Of a DNA stretch of 21,129 bases, positions 1 to 7,617 are shown piece by piece. The stretch covers positions 1 to 21,129 of the forward strand of contig JAQUZL010000020.1 in the NCBI GenBank assembly GCA_028691385.1. Direction: 5' to 3'. A model generated the notes under the pieces. The model saw only the letters and a list, made by a program, of their open reading frames with translations, did no database searches and was not told where the DNA came from. Source of the DNA: Oscillospiraceae bacterium. Lineage in GTDB: Bacteria > Bacillota > Clostridia > Oscillospirales > Oscillospiraceae. Both the position numbers and the translations under genes were made by a program. The first letter of the stretch is position 1; each line of letters opens with the position of its first letter.

Positions 1-1
1 T

Positions 2-844
2 TCCAAGCTGAAAACCGGCGGCGTCAACTACGACGTCATCATTCCGTCGGACTATATGGTTGGACGCCTTGCCAGCGAGGGTTATCTGGAACCGCTGAAC
101 TTTGATCACATTCCGAACTACCAGTATATTGATGAGGATTTCAAAAACACCGTTTACGATCCGGACAATCAGTACTCCGTCCCCTATTCCTGGGGCACGG
201 TCGGCATCATCTACAATACCAAATATGTCGCCGAGCCGACCGGCTGGGACGCGCTGTGGAATCCGGACTATGCCGGCAAGATTCTGATGTTTGACAACAG
301 CCGAGACGCATTTGGTATTGCGGAATCCGCGCTGGGCTACAGCCAGAACAGCACCGATCCCGCCGAACTGCAAGCCTGCGCGGACAAGCTGGCCGAGCAA
401 AAGCCGCTGGTGCAGAGCTACGTGATGGATCAGATTTTTGACCTGATGGAAAATGAAGAGGCCTGGATTGCGCCGTATTATGCCGGCGATTACCTGACCA
501 TGGCCAGTGAAAACGAGGATCTTGCCTGGTATCTGCCAGACGATGAGAGTTTCAACTTCTTTATCGACGCCATGTGCATTCCCACCTGCTGTACTCAAAA
601 GGAAGCGGCCGAAACCTTTATTAATTTTCTTTGCGATCCGGAGATCTCCGGCGGCAACATGAGCTGGGTCGGCTATGGCACGCCGGAAAGCGAGGCGCGC
701 CAGTACCTGGACGAGGGCATGGACAATGAGATTGCCTATCCCGACTCCGCCGTGCTTGCTCGCAGCGACACGTTCAAGTTTCTCGATGATGAAACCAATC
801 AGCGGATGAACGCGCTCTGGCTTTCCGTCAAGACCGCCAACTAA
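2..844 (+). CDS. potD: Polyamine (spermidine/putrescine) ABC transporter substrate-binding protein, 3' part
   Basis: The gene is open from the left edge, so the N-terminus (signal peptide and lipobox, roughly the first 70-80 residues of a family protein of about 350) lies outside the window; 280 residues remain. The visible part reads like the PotD/PotF family: a YDVIIPSDYMV segment near the left edge, then SVPYSWGTVGIIYN and NPDYAGKILMFD, which are typical of the ligand cleft of periplasmic-binding-protein type 2 folds that bind polyamines. In Gram-positives this is a membrane-tethered lipoprotein delivering polyamine to PotABC. The permease and ATPase genes would be expected upstream, outside the window. 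The gene ends just before a strong hairpin, so it is probably the last gene of its operon. Exact substrate (spermidine or putrescine) cannot be read from the sequence. Confidence 0.85.
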   Translation, partial: SKLKTGGVNYDVIIPSDYMVGRLASEGYLEPLNFDHIPNYQYIDEDFKNTVYDPDNQYSVPYSWGTVGIIYNTKYVAEPTGWDALWNPDYAGKILMFDNSRDAFGIAESALGYSQNSTDPAELQACADKLAEQKPLVQSYVMDQIFDLMENEEAWIAPYYAGDYLTMASENEDLAWYLPDDESFNFFIDAMCIPTCCTQKEAAETFINFLCDPEISGGNMSWVGYGTPESEARQYLDEGMDNEIAYPDSAVLARSDTFKFLDDETNQRMNALWLSVKTAN

Positions 845-852
845 ATCACAAA

Positions 853-903
853 ATCCCCGGCATCCGCAGACAGGAATCAGCCTGTCCATGGGATGCCGGG
901 GAT
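853..903. terminator. Bidirectional terminator between potD and the RCC1 gene
   Basis: A perfect 13-bp stem (ATCCCCGGCATCC, 853-865, with its complement at 891-903) encloses a second 6-bp stem (869-874 with 881-886). A short T run (905-908) follows on the + strand. The two flanking genes converge here, so it probably stops both. Confidence 0.85.
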
Positions 904-906
904 GTT

Positions 907-2571
907 TTACTTCAGACCCGCTTCGCTCCGAAGCACCAAAATCTGCTTGTGAATCACCTTAATCTTCTCGTCGATCGCTTTTCGCTTTGCAACGGCAAAG
1001 GTACCGACCGCTTCCTTTTCCTGCCGAAGCGCCGCAATTTTGGCATCCTCCGCTTTTTTCAGCACCGCAAAGTGCAGCACTGCCTCCCGCCGCGCTGCGT
1101 CCGCCGGCAGCAGCAAATTCCAGCTTGCCGTATCGTCCTGCCCATGCTCATTGCCGCCGGCCGTTAAGACGCTGCCGTCGGCGCAAAGCGCCATGGTGGA
1201 ACGGCCTGCGGCAATCGCCACCACATTGCGCCACTGCAGGACCTTTCCCTGTCCGCGGCCATGGTCGCCCGCCACCTTCACTGTGCCGTCGGCGCAAAGA
1301 CCCACGGTATGCAGCGTGCCTGCGGCAACGGCCACAATGTCGTGCCAAAGCTCGGTGTCGCATTGCCCCAAATTATTCTGCCCGCAGCAAACCACCGTGC
1401 CGTCCTGTTTCAGACCGGCCGAGTGTGCGCCGCCCGCGCCTGCGGAAATTGCAATCACATTCTGCCAGCTTTCCACCGCACAGCGGCCAAGTCCTGTTTC
1501 TCCGCAGGCAACCACCGTGCCGTCCTGTTTCAGGCCGAGGGTATGCGCGCCGCCCGCGGCAATGGCCGTCAGGCCGCGCCATTTTCCCACCTCGCATTGC
1601 CCCGAGCGGTTGGAACCGCAGGCAAGCGCCGTGCCATCTTGTTTCAGCAGCACCGAATGGCGAAGTCCCACCGCCACTGCCGCGCCGTCTGTCCATGCGT
1701 CAACGTCGCATTGCCCATTGCCATTGTAGCCGGCCGCGAGCACTGTGCCATCGGTGCAGAGCGCCAGCGTGTGAAACGCACTGACACAAATCTGGCTCAC
1801 GCCGCACCACAGGCCGACGCGGGTGCTGCCATAGCTTTTCCCTTTTTTATCCAGCCCATCCCCCGTCACTGTCACGGTGGTATCGGCTCTCACCCCGACG
1901 GCGTGGGACGCGCCGGTGGCGATTTTCCCCATCATCAGCGCATGCTGCATCGGCGTAACGCCGCTCAGCTGCCCACGCAGCGCCGCAAAACGCGGCGCAA
2001 GAAATTGGCTCAGGTCGGTGCTGGTGCCATCCGGCGTAAAGTGCTTGAGCCGATATAGGAACTCCCCGGACAGCGAGCAGGACTGCAGCGCCGCCATCAC
2101 CGCCGCGGCCACCATCTCGCGCAGATGGGTTTCCCGGGCGGATACGCCTGCGGCAATGGCGGTAATCTTCTGCCCGCGCTGCTCGTTGCGCGCCAGTACC
2201 TCGCGATCATTCAGGTTTTCACGAATCATGGCATACTGGGAACGCATGATGTTGTTGATGGACTGCTCCGTATCGCTGACTGCCTCCATCTTCGCCTGCA
2301 CGGCCTGCGTCCGCGCGGCAGCGTCGGTGCGCAGCGCAGCGCAGGCCAGCTCCGCGTCACCCAGTACAGCGGCGCAAAACTGCTCGTCCGGCAACAGCAG
2401 CGCCGTCAGGCGTGCCTGCCACTGCGCCCGCGATTGCTGTGCCGCCTGCGAGAGCACCAATCGCACTTCTGCTTTCGGCGGCAGCGCAGCCACCGCTTCA
2501 TACTGCGCAATGCATGCAGCAAGGTCGCCGCGCGCAAACGATGCATCCGCCATTTTCAGCATTTCATCCAT
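907..2571 (-). CDS. RCC1-repeat (beta-propeller) protein of unknown function
   Basis: 554 residues. Residues about 215-485 form a run of roughly six to seven RCC1-type repeats of about 38-40 residues, each with an H-[ST]-x-G-L-K-Q-D-G-T-V-x-x-C-G type core followed by a G-Q-C strand (for example HTLGLKQDGTVVACG). This pattern folds as a seven-bladed propeller in RCC1/ATS1 proteins. The N-terminal 215 residues are helical and alanine/glutamine-rich, starting with a TPR-like stretch; the last 60 residues are lysine/glutamate-rich and probably coiled coil. There is no signal peptide or membrane segment, so it is likely cytoplasmic. It sits alone between two terminators. Bacterial RCC1 proteins are often annotated only by the repeat; the partner is unknown. 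The ATG at 2571 has only a G-rich weak ribosome site, and an in-frame ATG at 2562 is an alternative start. Confidence 0.85.
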   Translation of the reverse strand: MDEMLKMADASFARGDLAACIAQYEAVAALPPKAEVRLVLSQAAQQSRAQWQARLTALLLPDEQFCAAVLGDAELACAALRTDAAARTQAVQAKMEAVSDTEQSINNIMRSQYAMIRENLNDREVLARNEQRGQKITAIAAGVSARETHLREMVAAAVMAALQSCSLSGEFLYRLKHFTPDGTSTDLSQFLAPRFAALRGQLSGVTPMQHALMMGKIATGASHAVGVRADTTVTVTGDGLDKKGKSYGSTRVGLWCGVSQICVSAFHTLALCTDGTVLAAGYNGNGQCDVDAWTDGAAVAVGLRHSVLLKQDGTALACGSNRSGQCEVGKWRGLTAIAAGGAHTLGLKQDGTVVACGETGLGRCAVESWQNVIAISAGAGGAHSAGLKQDGTVVCCGQNNLGQCDTELWHDIVAVAAGTLHTVGLCADGTVKVAGDHGRGQGKVLQWRNVVAIAAGRSTMALCADGSVLTAGGNEHGQDDTASWNLLLPADAARREAVLHFAVLKKAEDAKIAALRQEKEAVGTFAVAKRKAIDEKIKVIHKQILVLRSEAGLK

Positions 2572-2600
2572 CTATGTGCCCCCATGTTCTTTTTCTTTTC

Positions 2601-2630
2601 ATTATACATGATTTCCCGCGCTTCGTCCAT
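2601..2630 (-). promoter_or_regulatory. Probable promoter of the RCC1-repeat gene
   Basis: On the minus strand a perfect TATAAT (2606-2601) preceded directly by TG lies about 30 bp upstream of the start codon. The -35 region at 17-18 bp spacing is poor, so this relies on the -10 alone. Confidence 0.4.
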
Positions 2631-2661
2631 CCATGCGGGAAAAACAATCTGTGAACGAAGC

Positions 2662-2691
2662 AAAGCCCGGAAGCAACCGCTTCCGGGCTTT
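2662..2691 (-). terminator. Terminator of the rubrerythrin gene
   Basis: A perfect 13-bp stem (2662-2674 with 2679-2691, AAAGCCCGGAAGC) with a 4-nt loop follows the rubrerythrin stop codon by 17 bp. The minus-strand side ends in CTTTGCTT. Confidence 0.85.
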
Positions 2692-2707
2692 GTCAATCAC
2701 GCAACAA

Positions 2708-3241
2708 TTAATAATTTTCGGCCTTCACGCGGAAATAGCTCTGCGGATGCTCGCAGACCGGGCAAAGCTCCGGCGCTTTCTTGCCGACCACGAGATGGCC
2801 GCAGTTGCCGCACTGCCAGATCACGTCGCCGTCTTTGGAGAAAACGACCTGCTTTTCCACGTTCTGCAGCAGCTTGAGATAGCGTGCCTCGTGCTCTTTT
2901 TCAATTGCGCCGACGGAGCCGAACAGATAGGCGATGTGATCGAAGCCCTCTTCCTTTGCCTCTTTGGCAAAGGTGGCGTACATATCCGTCCACTCATAGT
3001 TCTCACCGGCTGCGGCGTCCTTCAGATTCGTCATGGTATCATTGATGCCGCCAAGCAGCTTAAACCAAATTTTTGCGTGCTCTTTCTCATTGGCAGCCGT
3101 TTCCTCAAAGAGCTCGGCAATCTGCTCATAGCCGTCTTTTCTGGCCTTGCTGGCAAAATAATTGTACTTGTTTCTGGCCTGCGATTCTCCGGCAAACGCA
3201 GCCTGCAGATTCTTCTCTGTTTTTGAGCCTTTCAGTTCCAT
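2708..3241 (-). CDS. rbr: Rubrerythrin
   Basis: 177 residues, a usual length for a small clostridial rubrerythrin. The N-terminal ferritin-like four-helix bundle carries the diiron ligands: E19, E52-x-x-H55, E94 or E97, and E114-x-x-H117. The C-terminal rubredoxin-like domain has C144-x2-C147 and C160-x2-C163, ending in HPQSYF. The family acts as an NAD(P)H-linked peroxidase that reduces hydrogen peroxide in the cytoplasm of anaerobes, taking electrons via rubredoxin. It is the next gene after the Rrf2 regulator but has a consensus promoter of its own. A good AGGAGGA site (3248-3254) precedes the ATG. The leader also holds a short hairpin (CCTCTT/AAGAGG, 3261-3275). Confidence 0.95.
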   Translation of the reverse strand: MELKGSKTEKNLQAAFAGESQARNKYNYFASKARKDGYEQIAELFEETAANEKEHAKIWFKLLGGINDTMTNLKDAAAGENYEWTDMYATFAKEAKEEGFDHIAYLFGSVGAIEKEHEARYLKLLQNVEKQVVFSKDGDVIWQCGNCGHLVVGKKAPELCPVCEHPQSYFRVKAENY

Positions 3242-3280
3242 AACAAATCCTCCTAAGATACCTCTTGTGAAGAGGCCTAT

Positions 3281-3295
3281 TAATAATAATTACTA
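3281..3295 (-). promoter_or_regulatory. Possible PerR-box-like site at the rubrerythrin start of transcription
   Basis: The minus-strand 15-mer TAGTAATTATTATTA matches 11 of the 14 fixed positions of the Bacillus PerR box (TTATAATnATTATAA). It covers the expected +1 of the rubrerythrin promoter. Clostridial rubrerythrins are known PerR targets, but the site is AT-rich and could be chance. Confidence 0.3.
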
Positions 3296-3296
3296 T

Positions 3297-3737
3297 TTAC
3301 ATTATAGCAGTTGGATTTGAAATGTCAAGGGTCTTTTCCGTTTTTTCTTTCAAAAGATCCGCCAGCGTCACACTTTTCAAAAAGGTTTCGATGACCCCGT
3401 CCAGTTCTTTCCACAGCGGATAAGTAAGGCACTCTCCCGCGCGGGCGCAGCCGTCGTCCACGCAGCTCACCGGCGCAAGGCTACCCTCGGTCAGGGTCAA
3501 AATCTCCTGCACCGTATAAGATTCCGGCGTGCGGGTCAAACGGTAGCCGCCGTTTTTTCCGCGGGTACTTGCGACCATTTTCGCCTTATTGAGCACCCCC
3601 ACAATCATTTCCAGATATTTGGGTGAGATACTCTGGCGCGCCGCAATTTCGCTCAGCGGCACAATGGTGTCCATGGGCTGCTGCGCCAGATCCAGCATGA
3701 CCCGCAGGGCATATCGCCCTTTTGTCGTTACATTCAT
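3297..3737 (-). CDS. Rrf2-family (IscR-like) transcriptional regulator
   Basis: 146 residues. The start MNVTTKGRYALRVMLDLA and the winged-helix core through about residue 70 (including the recognition segment near ISPKYLE and the wing RGKNGGYRL) are typical of Rrf2 proteins. Three cysteines, C92, C97 and C103, sit where IscR-type members ligate a [2Fe-2S] cluster (spacing here C-x4-C-x5-C), so a cluster- or redox-sensing role is likely. Its start codon overlaps the nudC stop (ATGA), so it is translated as the last gene of the pepF-nudC operon. No isc or suf genes are in view. Immediately downstream is rubrerythrin, which it may control; the sequence does not prove this. The last 15 residues are dual-use, holding the rubrerythrin promoter. 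Confidence 0.9.
   Translation of the reverse strand: MNVTTKGRYALRVMLDLAQQPMDTIVPLSEIAARQSISPKYLEMIVGVLNKAKMVASTRGKNGGYRLTRTPESYTVQEILTLTEGSLAPVSCVDDGCARAGECLTYPLWKELDGVIETFLKSVTLADLLKEKTEKTLDISNPTAIM
3301..3328 (-). promoter_or_regulatory. Rubrerythrin promoter inside the 3' end of the Rrf2 gene
   Basis: Perfect consensus boxes on the minus strand: TTGACA (3328-3323), 16-bp spacer, TATAAT (3306-3301). The boxes encode the last residues of the Rrf2 protein, with the TATAAT reading as the end of the A-I-M-stop codons. The start of transcription would be near 3294, leaving a leader of about 50 nt. Confidence 0.75.
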
Positions 3738-4558
3738 CGCGTTTGTCCATTCTTAAACAGCAGAATCATCTCCGCCGTCAGCGAAATTTTCTCCACGTCC
3801 TCAAACACAATTTCGTCGCGCGGCACCCATTGGGCCTGTTCCAGCTCGTCGCGCTCCATGGTGATGGTGCCGTCGCCGTCAAGCTCGGCAAAATAGCCCA
3901 TGAGCAAGCTGCCGGAAAAGCCCCAGGGCTGGCTTTTGTAGAAACGCAGATTCTTTACCCGAATGCCCGCCTCCTCCATCACCTCGCGGTGAACGGTCTG
4001 CTCGCTGGACTCGCCGATCTCCGTGAAGCCGGCAATGAGCGCATCGCGCCGATAGCTACGGCCGCGATACCGGGTCAGCAGCAGCTTATCGCCGTCGCTG
4101 ACCGCCACAATGATGCACGGAGAAATGTGCGGATAATACTGCGCGCCACAGCTGGGGCAGTCAATGCGCCGCTCGTCCGTGCCGAGTGCCGTTCTTTCTC
4201 CGCATGCGCCGCAGTAGCGGTGCGTGCGGTACCATTCGGCAAGATGCCATGCCGTAGCGCCTGCCAGCCGCTGATCCATGTCCCCCACCTGCCGCAAAAC
4301 GCCAAGGCCGTGATAGGCAAAGCCCTCGCAGGCCGGCGCAGCGTCCTGCCGCGCCAAAAAATAGCGCGTATCGTCAATGGAAAACAGATAGGTTTCCGCT
4401 TCGCAGCCCGCCTCGGCCACCGTCGGAAAGGCCAGCGTATCCTTCTCGGGACGGCAAAACAGCTTCCCATCGCAAAAGGAAATCATGCGGTCATTTGCCG
4501 CAGGGGCAAGGCATTGAAAGTGATTATCCAATTTTTTCGGTGCAATATCCTGAATCAT
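3734..4558 (-). CDS. nudC: NAD+/NADH pyrophosphatase (NudC-type Nudix hydrolase)
   Basis: 274 residues, close to the family length. A central zinc ribbon has C116, C119, C134 and C137. The Nudix box at 177-199 fits G-x5-E-x7-R-E-x2-E-E-x-G-I with all catalytic residues (R191, E192, E195, E196). It is followed by the NudC signature SQPW (209-212), which separates NADH-preferring enzymes from other Nudix proteins. Family members hydrolyse NAD(H) to NMN(H) and AMP, and also remove NAD caps from RNA 5' ends. The gene overlaps udp upstream (ATGA) and the Rrf2 gene downstream (ATGA), so translation is probably coupled along the operon. Confidence 0.93.
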   Translation of the reverse strand: MIQDIAPKKLDNHFQCLAPAANDRMISFCDGKLFCRPEKDTLAFPTVAEAGCEAETYLFSIDDTRYFLARQDAAPACEGFAYHGLGVLRQVGDMDQRLAGATAWHLAEWYRTHRYCGACGERTALGTDERRIDCPSCGAQYYPHISPCIIVAVSDGDKLLLTRYRGRSYRRDALIAGFTEIGESSEQTVHREVMEEAGIRVKNLRFYKSQPWGFSGSLLMGYFAELDGDGTITMERDELEQAQWVPRDEIVFEDVEKISLTAEMILLFKNGQTR

Positions 4559-5328
4559 GCGGTTTTGTCCCTCTCGATCATCAGTTTCACCGCGCCGATT
4601 GCGACATCCAGCGCCGCCGTCAGATCATGGCTCTCCGTCTGCGGCAGACCGGCCTTTTCCCGCTCCTGGTTCCAGATCACATGAAACGCAGCGCCGCAGC
4701 GCACGCCCAGCGACGCCGCCACCGTGAACAGTGCCGCCGACTCCATTTCGCTTGCCAGCACGCCAAGGCGTTTCCACGCCTCCCATTTTTGCAGCAGCTC
4801 GTAGGAAACCGGGCTGCGCTGGGGTGAATGCTGGCCGTAAAACGAATCCTTACACTGCACCACGCCCGCGTGATATGGTTTGCCCGCCAGCTTGGCGCTG
4901 TCCACCAGTGCGGCAAGCACCGAATAGTCCGGCACGGCCGGATACTCGATCGGCGCATATTCCCGGCTGGTACCCTCCATGCGCACCGCGCCGGTGGCAA
5001 TGACCACATCGTCCGATTGTACCTTGGTGGCAATGCCGCCGCAGGTACCCACGCGCAAAAAGGTGTCCGCGCCCACCGCCGCCAGCTCCTCCATGGCAAT
5101 TGACGCCGATGGCCCGCCGATGCCGGTGGAGCAGACGCTGACCGGGCAGCCCAGCAGCGTGCCGGTATAGGTGGTAAACTCCCGGTTCACTGCCACAAGC
5201 CGCGGCGCGTCAAAATAGGCCGCGATTTTCTCGCAGCGTCCCGGATCGCCCGGCAAAATGCAGTATCTGCCCACATCGCCCTTTTGCAGCAGCGTATGAA
5301 ACTGCACGTCACGCACTTCATTGTTCAT
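4555..5328 (-). CDS. udp: Uridine phosphorylase
   Basis: 257 residues from the ATG at 5328, chosen because GGAGGAAC sits just upstream; the reading frame itself stays open to 5373. Nucleoside phosphorylase family 1: the phosphate-site PGDPGR (27-32), the RVGTCGG segment (92-98) and the ribose/base-site EMES (194-197) are all present. The enzyme splits uridine with phosphate to uracil and ribose-1-phosphate in pyrimidine salvage. It overlaps the 87-aa gene by 11 bp and nudC by 4 bp. A broader pyrimidine nucleoside specificity is possible; the udp assignment rests on overall similarity and is less certain than the family. Confidence 0.88.
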   Translation of the reverse strand: MNNEVRDVQFHTLLQKGDVGRYCILPGDPGRCEKIAAYFDAPRLVAVNREFTTYTGTLLGCPVSVCSTGIGGPSASIAMEELAAVGADTFLRVGTCGGIATKVQSDDVVIATGAVRMEGTSREYAPIEYPAVPDYSVLAALVDSAKLAGKPYHAGVVQCKDSFYGQHSPQRSPVSYELLQKWEAWKRLGVLASEMESAALFTVAASLGVRCGAAFHVIWNQEREKAGLPQTESHDLTAALDVAIGAVKLMIERDKTA

Positions 5329-5581
5329 GGTTGTTCCTCCGATTCTCCATGAGGTAGTCCCGGATCTCGGCAATGCCGTCCTGCGTCATTGGGAAGCGCC
5401 GAACCTCCTCCATTTCACTTTTTTCATAGCACAACGACCCATGCCAAATTTCCACCTTGATGGCGGCGTCCTCACCGTCCGGTTGCTCCGGCCGCAGATA
5501 AAATCGCAGCGCCCCGCACGAGCCGGAAAACGCATTCCCGTTTTCAAAGCTGTGCAGCACCGGAATAAAAATTTCTTCCAC
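5318..5581 (-). CDS. Conserved hypothetical small protein (87 aa)
   Basis: No characterised family recognised. The 87-residue protein has no membrane segment or signal peptide and is acidic. It contains a Phe-Glu-Asn-Gly-Asn start, a glycine-rich SGSCGALRFYL strand, a WHGSLCYEKSEM segment and a helical C-terminus. I recall similar short proteins in other clostridia, but I cannot check this here. The GTG start at 5581 abuts the pepF stop codon with no gap, and GGAGG within the last pepF codons gives about 8 nt spacing, so GTG is the supported start. The 3' end overlaps the udp start by 11 bp. Context (between a peptidase and a nucleoside phosphorylase) does not define a job. Confidence 0.75.
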   Translation of the reverse strand: MEEIFIPVLHSFENGNAFSGSCGALRFYLRPEQPDGEDAAIKVEIWHGSLCYEKSEMEEVRRFPMTQDGIAEIRDYLMENRRNNHEQ

Positions 5582-7387
5582 TTATGCTTCCTCCGTCAGC
5601 TGCTGCATTTCATCCAGCAGCTCTCCAAACAGCGCCAGCGCCTCCTCCACGGGCTGCGCGGTGGTCATATCCACGCCCGCGCCCTTGAGCAGGTCGATGG
5701 GGTCTTTGCTGCAGCCGCCGCGCAAAAATCCCATATAGTCCTCCACGGCCGGTTTCCCCTCGCGGCGAATCCGGCGCGCCAGCGCAATGGCGGCGGAAAA
5801 GCCGGTTGCATACTGGAACACATAGTAATTGTAATAAAAATGCGGAATACGCGACCATTCCAGATCAATTTGCGGGTCAAGCACCATCTCCGAGCCAAAA
5901 TATTGTTCATTCAGCCCGCGATACAGCGCGCACAAATCCTCTGCCGTCAAGCTCTCCCCTTCTTGGTTGCGCGCGGCGATTTTCAGCTCAAATTCGGCGA
6001 ACATGGTCTGCCGATAGAGCGTCCCCTTAAACTGCTCCAAAAAGTGGTTGATGAGATAGGCGCGCTCTTTTTTATCTGTGGTTTTTTCCAGCAAATCATA
6101 CATCAGCAGCGTTTCGTTGCAGGTTGACGCCACCTCCGCCACAAAAATCACATACTCGGAATAGACCGGGCTTTGGGTGGTGTTGGAAAGATAGGAATGG
6201 ATTGCGTGTCCCATTTCATGCGCCAGCGTGAACACGCTGTCCAGCGTCCCGGTGTAGTTCAGCAGCACATAAGGATGCACCTTCGGCCCGGCCGAGTAAG
6301 CGCCGGAGCGTTTTCCCACATTCTCATAGACGTCGATCCAGTGGCTCTCATAGCCCTGCCGCAAAATGGCGCGATACTGCTCGCCCATCACCGCCAGCGC
6401 GTCATAGACGGTCTTTTTTGCCGCGTCAAACGGAATCTGCTTTGCCACGCCGTCCACCAGCGGCGCATAGACGTCGTACATATGCAGCTCGTCCACGCCC
6501 AATAATTTCTTGCGCAGCTGCACATAGCGGTGCATCTTGTCCATGTTGTGATGAACCGCTTCAATCAGGTTATAATAGACCTCCACGGGCACATTGTTGC
6601 CGTCAAGGGCATGGTGCAGCGGCGACGGATAGTGCCGTGCCTGGGCGAAAAATTGCAGCTGCTTGACCTGCGAGGCCAGCACTGCGGCGAGCGTGTTGCG
6701 GTAAGCGCCGTACATCCGGTAAAAGTTTTCAAATGCGGATTTGCGCAGTACGCGGTCGCCGCTCTCCATGATGCGTCCAAACGCGCCCTGCGAGAGCGGA
6801 TGTGCGTTGCCCGCGGCGTCGATTGCGTCCGGGAATTGCAAATCCGCGTCATTGAACATGGAGAAAATATTGTCCGGCTGCGCCGCCATCTCGCCCGCCT
6901 GCGCCAACAGCTTTTCCTCCGTGTCGGAAAGGACATGCGCCCGCTTGCGGCGAATGTTAAAAAACGCGCGGCGATACAGCTCCAACGCCGGCTGCGCGCG
7001 GAAAAACGCTTCCAGCGTTTCATCGGGAATCGCCATGATTTCCGGCGTTTCAAACGCGCCGGCCGACGCCGCTTCCACCCATACCGCAGTCAGCTTGGCC
7101 ACCATGGCCTGATAGGCCGAAACGCGCGTGTCCTCATCGCTTTTCCGCTGGGCATAGTTCATCAGCTTGTCTAACAGCTCGCCCACGCGGGTATCCAGCG
7201 TCACATACTCCATCAGCGTTTGCGCGGATTGCGCCAATCGGCCGCGATAGGTCGGAATCTGCGCGACGAGCGCCTTGAGCGCGTCAAAATCCTGCTGCCA
7301 AGCCGCGTCGGTCGGGTACAGATCGGCCAGATTCCACTGATCTTCCGCCTGAAGCGCATTGCGCTCCGGAATTCGGTTCATTGCCAT
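5582..7387 (-). CDS. pepF: Oligoendopeptidase F (M3B metallopeptidase)
   Basis: 601 residues from the ATG at 7387, a normal PepF length. The zinc site is intact: H390-E-M-G-H394 with the third ligand E418 in FVAEVAST. The family cuts peptides of about 7-17 residues in the cytoplasm. The frame is open further upstream to 7483, but the promoter boxes lie at 7479-7507, so the longer form is excluded; ATG 7381 is a close alternative. A 5-codon out-of-frame mini-ORF (ATG at 7395, TGA overlapping ATG 7381) sits in the leader. First gene of the leftward operon pepF - 87-aa gene - udp - nudC - Rrf2. Confidence 0.95.
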   Translation of the reverse strand: MAMNRIPERNALQAEDQWNLADLYPTDAAWQQDFDALKALVAQIPTYRGRLAQSAQTLMEYVTLDTRVGELLDKLMNYAQRKSDEDTRVSAYQAMVAKLTAVWVEAASAGAFETPEIMAIPDETLEAFFRAQPALELYRRAFFNIRRKRAHVLSDTEEKLLAQAGEMAAQPDNIFSMFNDADLQFPDAIDAAGNAHPLSQGAFGRIMESGDRVLRKSAFENFYRMYGAYRNTLAAVLASQVKQLQFFAQARHYPSPLHHALDGNNVPVEVYYNLIEAVHHNMDKMHRYVQLRKKLLGVDELHMYDVYAPLVDGVAKQIPFDAAKKTVYDALAVMGEQYRAILRQGYESHWIDVYENVGKRSGAYSAGPKVHPYVLLNYTGTLDSVFTLAHEMGHAIHSYLSNTTQSPVYSEYVIFVAEVASTCNETLLMYDLLEKTTDKKERAYLINHFLEQFKGTLYRQTMFAEFELKIAARNQEGESLTAEDLCALYRGLNEQYFGSEMVLDPQIDLEWSRIPHFYYNYYVFQYATGFSAAIALARRIRREGKPAVEDYMGFLRGGCSKDPIDLLKGAGVDMTTAQPVEEALALFGELLDEMQQLTEEA

Positions 7388-7478
7388 TTTTTCATGCGTC
7401 CTTCCAAAATCATTTTTCCAATTGTTTCCGCAGCGCCGCAAGATGCAAGACGTGCTGATATGGTGTCCATTTTTTAAT

Positions 7479-7507
7479 ATCATACCACAGCACCGGGATT
7501 TTCACAA
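7479..7507 (-). promoter_or_regulatory. Promoter of the pepF operon
   Basis: Minus strand: TTGTGA (7507-7502), 17-bp spacer, TATGAT (7484-7479) with an extended TG one base upstream of the -10. Transcription would start near 7472, giving a leader of about 85 nt before the pepF ATG. Confidence 0.65.
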
Positions 7508-7617
7508 GTGGAGCGCCCGCACAGATTACTTCGGTTTGAAAAAATTGGCTTAGTAAGCTTTTTGACCGTGGTCATACTAAACGCAGCAAGCCACATTAAA
7601 TGACAGGAGGATTCTTC

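Noticed and set aside
987..2058. Several long plus-strand frames (over 200 codons) opposite the RCC1 gene
   Set aside because: They are shadows in GC-rich repeat DNA; the products are Pro/Arg/Cys-rich without domains, while the minus strand shows clear RCC1 repeats.
7563..7574. TGACC-2-GGTCA dyad upstream of the lipoprotein gene as an operator
   Set aside because: The site is short, no convincing promoter boxes could be placed around it, and nothing ties it to a regulator.
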